Shown piece after piece: positions 5,216 to 9,062 of a stretch of DNA of 9,062 nt. The position numbers and the translations under genes were made by a program. The DNA is from JAHCHG01 sp038251885 (GTDB lineage Bacteria > Acidobacteriota > Blastocatellia > Pyrinomonadales > Pyrinomonadaceae), in the NCBI GenBank assembly GCA_038251885.1, contig JBBSAX010000208.1, positions 1 through 9,062 on the forward strand, given 5' to 3'. The notes under the pieces were generated by a model. It was not told where the DNA came from. It saw only the letters and a program-made list of their open reading frames with translations, and ran no database searches. Within the stretch, counting starts at the first letter, position 1, and each line of letters starts with the position of its first letter.

Positions 5216-8200
5216 ATGCCAAAACCTAATTTTTTCCTGAGGACAAAATTGCTTCCACCGAGAGCGGTTGTCGAATTACTTTCCAGACCGCGTTTGACGG
5301 AAAAACTTCAATTAAACTTAAATTCACCGATAACGATGGTTGCGGCTGATGCGGGTTGCGGAAAAACGACTTTGATCGCCGATTTTATCCGTAATCAAAC
5401 GCGCGAATCGGTTTGGTATCAACTCGATCACACCGATTCCGATCCGTTTGTTTTTCTCGGTTATATTGCACAAGGCATAAAAAATTTCGCGCCCGACTTC
5501 GGCGAAACGATTTTGCCGTATTTGTCCGAAGCAAACGACGATTTGCTGCTTCATCCCGAACGCGCCGTTGATCTGCTTTTAAATGAAATTCTTGAAACCA
5601 TCGAACAGCCGTTTATTCTCGTGTTAGACGATTATCATCACATCGGACGCGACACGATTGTTCATCAACTTGTTGACAGACTTTTGCAATATTCGTCCGA
5701 TATACTGCATTTGATTATCACGACTCGCGATCTGCCGCCGCTGGCTATTATGCGTCGGCGAACTCAATCCCGCGCTTTGATTATCACGCGGGAAGATTTA
5801 CTTTTTACCGATGAAGAAGTCCGCGAACTTTTCCGCACGACTTTAAATGTCGAATTAAACGACGAAGCAATCGCCGAGTATCGTGAACGAACCCAAGGTT
5901 GGATCACCGCGCTGCAACTTATCAAACAAGTCGCCGAACAGGAAATTTACGCACATAAAGAAACACCGAAACTTGATCTTCACGAAATGTTGAAACAATC
6001 GGAAAAAGATATTTTTGATTATTTTGCGGAAGAAGTTTTCTCACGCGAACCGGAAGAGATTCAAAATCTTCTGCTTCATTTATCACTTTTGGAATCTTTG
6101 CCGTTAGACGTTTGCAGTCGGCTTTTCCCGAAAGAGAGATGCGCGGCGGTTTTGCCCGAATTGCTGCAAAAAAATGTCTTTTTAACGGTTGCGGGCGACG
6201 AAAATTTTGCGGAAGAATATCGTCTGCATCCACTTTTCAAGGATTTTCTGCAACGACGTTTGCGTTCGGAAATCGGCTTGACCGAATTAAATAAAGAAAA
6301 AACACGAATTGCCGAGTTTTTTATCAAGGATAATAAATTGGAAAAAGCCTTACCGTTTTTTCTCGAATCGGAAAATTTTGAGAAAGCGGCAAAAATCATT
6401 GCCGAAAATGGTGCGGAATGGATTTCGAGCGGCGCGATTACAACGCTTGACCGTTTTGCCGAGCAAATTCCGCTCGAATATCTGGAAAAATTTCCGCGTG
6501 CTTTGCTTCATAAAGCCGAAATTGCACGTCTGCAAGGCGATTTGAATAAATCGTCAAACACATTAAATCGCGCCGTAAAACTTCTGCATAAAGAAAACGA
6601 CAAAATTGGCGAAGCCGAAGCACTTCATTCTTTGGCAAGCCTTTCCCGAAGGAAAGGAAAATGCAGCGAGGCTTTTGAGTTTCTCGAAAAGGCGGAAAAG
6701 CTCGTCGGCGAAAACACGGAAACTTTTATAAAATGCGCCAACACGCGCGGACTTTGCCTGATCGCGCAGAGCGCGTGGACAAACGCCGAACAGCAATTCC
6801 GTTTTGCGCTCGAACTTGCCGAAAAAAATTATAATGAACAGTTTATAAGAATTATCACGCACAATCTCGCCTTGCCGCCCGGATTTCGCGGCGATTTCGG
6901 CGAATCTCTGCGCTGGCTGAAAAGAATTTTCCGCGACGATCAAACGGAAAAACAACTTCCGCAAGAAGCAATCGGACATTTAAATGTTGCGCGTCTGCAT
7001 CTTTATCGCGGCGAATTTGACGAAGCCGAAAAACATCTGGAAAATTCGCTCGAACTTTGTCAGCTTTATAATTTGAAATCTTTACGCGGCGAAATTTTTG
7101 AAACCTACGGCAATTTTTACCGCGAAACCGGCGATGTGCCGCACGCTTCCGAATTTTATGAAAGATCGAGCAAAGCCTACGAAGATGCCGGAATAAACAT
7201 TGCCACGCGCGATTTGGACGAAGAACGCGCCAAATTTTATTTTCAACGCGGCGATTTTGTCAAAGCACGCGGACTTTTTGAAAATCTAATCGAAACGCGA
7301 AAAAATCTAAATAACGAAATCGGTTTGCAGAGAGCGAAACTTCATCTTTGCGAAGTCAAACTTTCAATCGGCGAAACTGAAAATCTGGCGAATGAAGCGC
7401 AACTGATTCTAGATTTTTGCCGTGAACAAACGCTCTATCACGACGAAGCGATGATTTCACTTTTATTGGCAAATATTTATTTTCACGACAAAAATCGCAA
7501 GGAAATGCTGCCGCATCTGCAAAGAGCTTTGGATTTGACGGCGCGGTTCGACTATGAACATTGGCTGCGCGGCGAAATAAAGAAAAATCCCGAACTTTTC
7601 AAAGACGAAGATATTATCGAAAAACTTCCGCTCGATCTGCGCGAAAGCATCGCGGAAGCCAAACCGCAAGTTAAAACCATTTACGTTCCGATCACTGAAA
7701 AAACCGAATCCGTAACCGATCTGACGATCAAAATTCTCGGTCACATAGATATTTACCGCGATCAAACGAAACCTTTCGCTGCCGACGCTTGGACGACGCG
7801 GCGGGCGAGAGATATTTTTTGCCACATTGCGACGAGTCCGCACAAACGAGTTAACAAAGATTTGTTAATCGAAGAATTTTGGAAAGATGAAGAGTTATCG
7901 GCAATCGAAAAGAATTTTCACCCGACAATTTCACACATTCGCAAAGCCTTGAACAGTCGTCAAACTTTCAAACAAAATTTTATCGTTTTCCGCGACGGCG
8001 CATATCAATTAAATCCCGAACTTTCTTATTCGATTGACACGGAAGATTTTGAAAACTTTATCGCCGAAGCCGAAAAAGCCAAAAAAGAAAGTGATACGGA
8101 AAAATTTTTACTAAACTTGGAAGCAGCGCACGAACTCTATCGCGGCGAATTTATGAGCGGAATTTACGAAGATTGGGCGGAAGAAAAACGCAATTATTTC

Positions 8201-8473
8201 CTCGAACAATTTTCACGGGTTTTAAGTGCGCTGGCGAAAATTTCTTTCAAAGAAAAAAACTGGTCAAAGGCTTTGAAATTTACCAACGAAATTTTAACTG
8301 CCGATCCTTTTCGGGAAGATATGCAAAGACTTCTGATGAAAACTCTCGCCGCGCAAGGCAAACGCGCCGCTGTTAAAGAACAGTTTGAAACTTTGCAGAA
8401 ACTTCTCAAAGACGAACTCGGCGTTGCGCCCGCGCCGGAAACCCGCAAGGTATTTCAAGAATTACTCAAGTAA
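5216..8473 (+). CDS. MalT-like STAND transcriptional regulator with TPR region and C-terminal winged-helix plus BTAD (SARP type)
   Basis: This 1085-residue cytoplasmic protein is predicted to be an ATP-dependent, ligand-sensing transcription activator. It opens with the MalT-family start (FLRTKLLPP at 7-15, RPRLTEKL at 24-31). Walker A is AADAGCGKTT at 43-52 (the first Gly is Ala44), Walker B is LVLDDYHHI at 135-143, the LIITTRDLPPLAIMRRR segment is at 166-182, and the GW motif TQGWITALQL is at 226-235. A winged-helix/helical part follows (about 260-350). TPR-like helical repeats fill about 370-790 and would be the inducer or partner-binding scaffold. An OmpR-type winged helix lies at about 835-935, with recognition helix near 899-913. 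The bacterial transcriptional activation domain spans about 938-1085 (typical DELGVAP end at 1066-1072). MalT itself ends in a LuxR-type HTH, so this is the MalT-SARP hybrid type. The ATG at 5216 matches the family start; only a weak GGCGAG lies upstream. It lies 46 bases before a secreted-protein gene that may be a target. The inducer is unknown. Confidence 0.92.
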   Translation: MPKPNFFLRTKLLPPRAVVELLSRPRLTEKLQLNLNSPITMVAADAGCGKTTLIADFIRNQTRESVWYQLDHTDSDPFVFLGYIAQGIKNFAPDFGETILPYLSEANDDLLLHPERAVDLLLNEILETIEQPFILVLDDYHHIGRDTIVHQLVDRLLQYSSDILHLIITTRDLPPLAIMRRRTQSRALIITREDLLFTDEEVRELFRTTLNVELNDEAIAEYRERTQGWITALQLIKQVAEQEIYAHKETPKLDLHEMLKQSEKDIFDYFAEEVFSREPEEIQNLLLHLSLLESLPLDVCSRLFPKERCAAVLPELLQKNVFLTVAGDENFAEEYRLHPLFKDFLQRRLRSEIGLTELNKEKTRIAEFFIKDNKLEKALPFFLESENFEKAAKIIAENGAEWISSGAITTLDRFAEQIPLEYLEKFPRALLHKAEIARLQGDLNKSSNTLNRAVKLLHKENDKIGEAEALHSLASLSRRKGKCSEAFEFLEKAEKLVGENTETFIKCANTRGLCLIAQSAWTNAEQQFRFALELAEKNYNEQFIRIITHNLALPPGFRGDFGESLRWLKRIFRDDQTEKQLPQEAIGHLNVARLHLYRGEFDEAEKHLENSLELCQLYNLKSLRGEIFETYGNFYRETGDVPHASEFYERSSKAYEDAGINIATRDLDEERAKFYFQRGDFVKARGLFENLIETRKNLNNEIGLQRAKLHLCEVKLSIGETENLANEAQLILDFCREQTLYHDEAMISLLLANIYFHDKNRKEMLPHLQRALDLTARFDYEHWLRGEIKKNPELFKDEDIIEKLPLDLRESIAEAKPQVKTIYVPITEKTESVTDLTIKILGHIDIYRDQTKPFAADAWTTRRARDIFCHIATSPHKRVNKDLLIEEFWKDEELSAIEKNFHPTISHIRKALNSRQTFKQNFIVFRDGAYQLNPELSYSIDTEDFENFIAEAEKAKKESDTEKFLLNLEAAHELYRGEFMSGIYEDWAEEKRNYFLEQFSRVLSALAKISFKEKNWSKALKFTNEILTADPFREDMQRLLMKTLAAQGKRAAVKEQFETLQKLLKDELGVAPAPETRKVFQELLK

Positions 8474-8505
8474 ATGCCACTATAGTTTTTTATTAGAACA
8501 ATAAC

Positions 8506-8510
8506 AGGGG
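8506..8510 (+). promoter_or_regulatory. Ribosome binding site AGGGG of the secreted-protein gene
   Basis: AGGGG lies nine bases before the ATG at 8520. It is the clearest Shine-Dalgarno-like sequence before any plus-strand gene here, and it supports the choice of that ATG. No terminator separates it from the regulator gene that ends at 8473. Confidence 0.6.
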
Positions 8511-8519
8511 CAAAAAATA

Positions 8520-9062
8520 ATGAAAAACATTCCAAATTCGATAACTTTAAATCGTAGCTTAATCTTTTTATTTCTTTATTTAACTTTCGGACTCTTAATA
8601 ACTAAAGCGGCGGTTTCGGTTGATAATTCGAGCAGTAACGGTGCTTTTGATAATTTAGGCGTAACAACTCTTAATATTTCTCATACGGTCGGAGTGGGAA
8701 TATCGCAGGTTTTAATCGTCGGGATTTCGACATCAAATACAACACTTGGCGCATTTCCCGGTAATCGTGTAACAAGCGTAACCTACAACGGTCAGGCTTT
8801 AACGAGAATCGGTTCTCAAATTTCACCGAATTTGAATAACGGCGTTGAGATATTCAGACTTATCAATCCGCCAAACGGAACGAATACCGTTGTCATTAAT
8901 TTAACCGCATTAAGTTCAAATTATGTTTTTGCCAGCGCGGTTTCCTTTAACGGCGTAGATCAAACAACTCCGAACGGAACATTTTTTTCTTCGTCGGGAA
9001 CAAGCAATAATCCGGTCGTAAATGTTACAGACAGCGCGGTCGGTGATTTGGTTTTTGACACG
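8520..9062 (+). CDS. Secreted beta-sandwich protein, N-terminal part only (runs off the window)
   Basis: The open frame gives 181 residues with no stop before the window ends. Residues 1-30 look like a signal peptide: Arg/Lys near the start, a hydrophobic core LIFLFLYLTFGLLI at 14-27, and a likely cut after TKA or TKAA at 28-31. The rest is Ser/Thr/Asn/Gly-rich with alternating hydrophobic residues, as in extracellular beta-sandwich domains. Recognisable pieces are VTYNGQALT (87-95), EIFRLINPPNGTNTVVINLT (110-129), AVSFNGVDQTTPNGT (140-154) and DLVFDT (176-181). This series recurs in large bacterial secreted or surface proteins, often ahead of further repeat or sorting domains. I cannot name the family with certainty, and no catalytic residues are evident. 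Forty-six bases separate it from the STAND regulator upstream, so the two may share a transcript or be regulator and target. What lies further downstream cannot be seen. Confidence 0.85.
   Translation, partial: MKNIPNSITLNRSLIFLFLYLTFGLLITKAAVSVDNSSSNGAFDNLGVTTLNISHTVGVGISQVLIVGISTSNTTLGAFPGNRVTSVTYNGQALTRIGSQISPNLNNGVEIFRLINPPNGTNTVVINLTALSSNYVFASAVSFNGVDQTTPNGTFFSSSGTSNNPVVNVTDSAVGDLVFDT

Noticed and set aside
6563..6979. Minus-strand 138-codon frame opposite the TPR region, and similar short frames across 5300-8450
   Set aside because: They lie wholly within the large regulator gene and have antisense-like composition without a ribosome binding site.

Overview
The window carries a short run of accessory-type genes from an AT-rich (by eye around 40% GC) bacterium. 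The gene types are a secreted subtilisin with C-terminal SLH modules, a MalT-like STAND regulator with a SARP/BTAD output domain, and large secreted beta-rich proteins. They suit an environmental Gram-negative-type lineage. Acidobacteriota of the Blastocatellia type is my best guess, with Chloroflexota or Bacteroidota-like lineages as alternatives. This is a weak inference, because the window has no rRNA or other marker gene.

Layout. At 1-338 is a small one-pass membrane protein whose true start may lie before the window. At 390-921 is what looks like a broken gene, with an in-frame TGA, a frameshift and a run of ten T's. Its end meets, tail to tail and two bases apart, the 3' end of a large minus-strand gene (924-3869). 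That gene encodes a secreted S8 serine protease with 17 copies of an octapeptide (consensus GVTLTGAD) right after the signal peptide, then an I9-like propeptide, an intact catalytic domain and three SLH-like modules. A 361-bp divergent intergenic region (3870-4230) follows. It holds a plausible sigma70-type promoter for the protease and, near the other gene, a 25-bp-stem inverted repeat whose arms contain helically phased direct repeats.

To the right, on the plus strand, is a 276-aa free-standing MalT-type P-loop NTPase (4231-5061) that ends where the effector part of its family would begin. It is followed by a good intrinsic terminator (5101-5132). Then comes a 1085-aa full-length relative (5216-8473): NTPase, winged-helix/helical linker, TPR sensor region, OmpR-type winged helix and BTAD. 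Forty-six bases after it starts a secreted beta-sandwich protein (8520 onward) that runs off the window.

How they may work together (inference): the two NTPases are recognisably paralogous. The large one can bind DNA and the small one cannot, so the small one could be a decayed copy or a modulator that co-oligomerises with the large one. Secreted, surface-type proteins flank both, so these regulators may control cell-surface or extracellular functions. No tRNA, rRNA, CRISPR array, IS element or integrase was seen.
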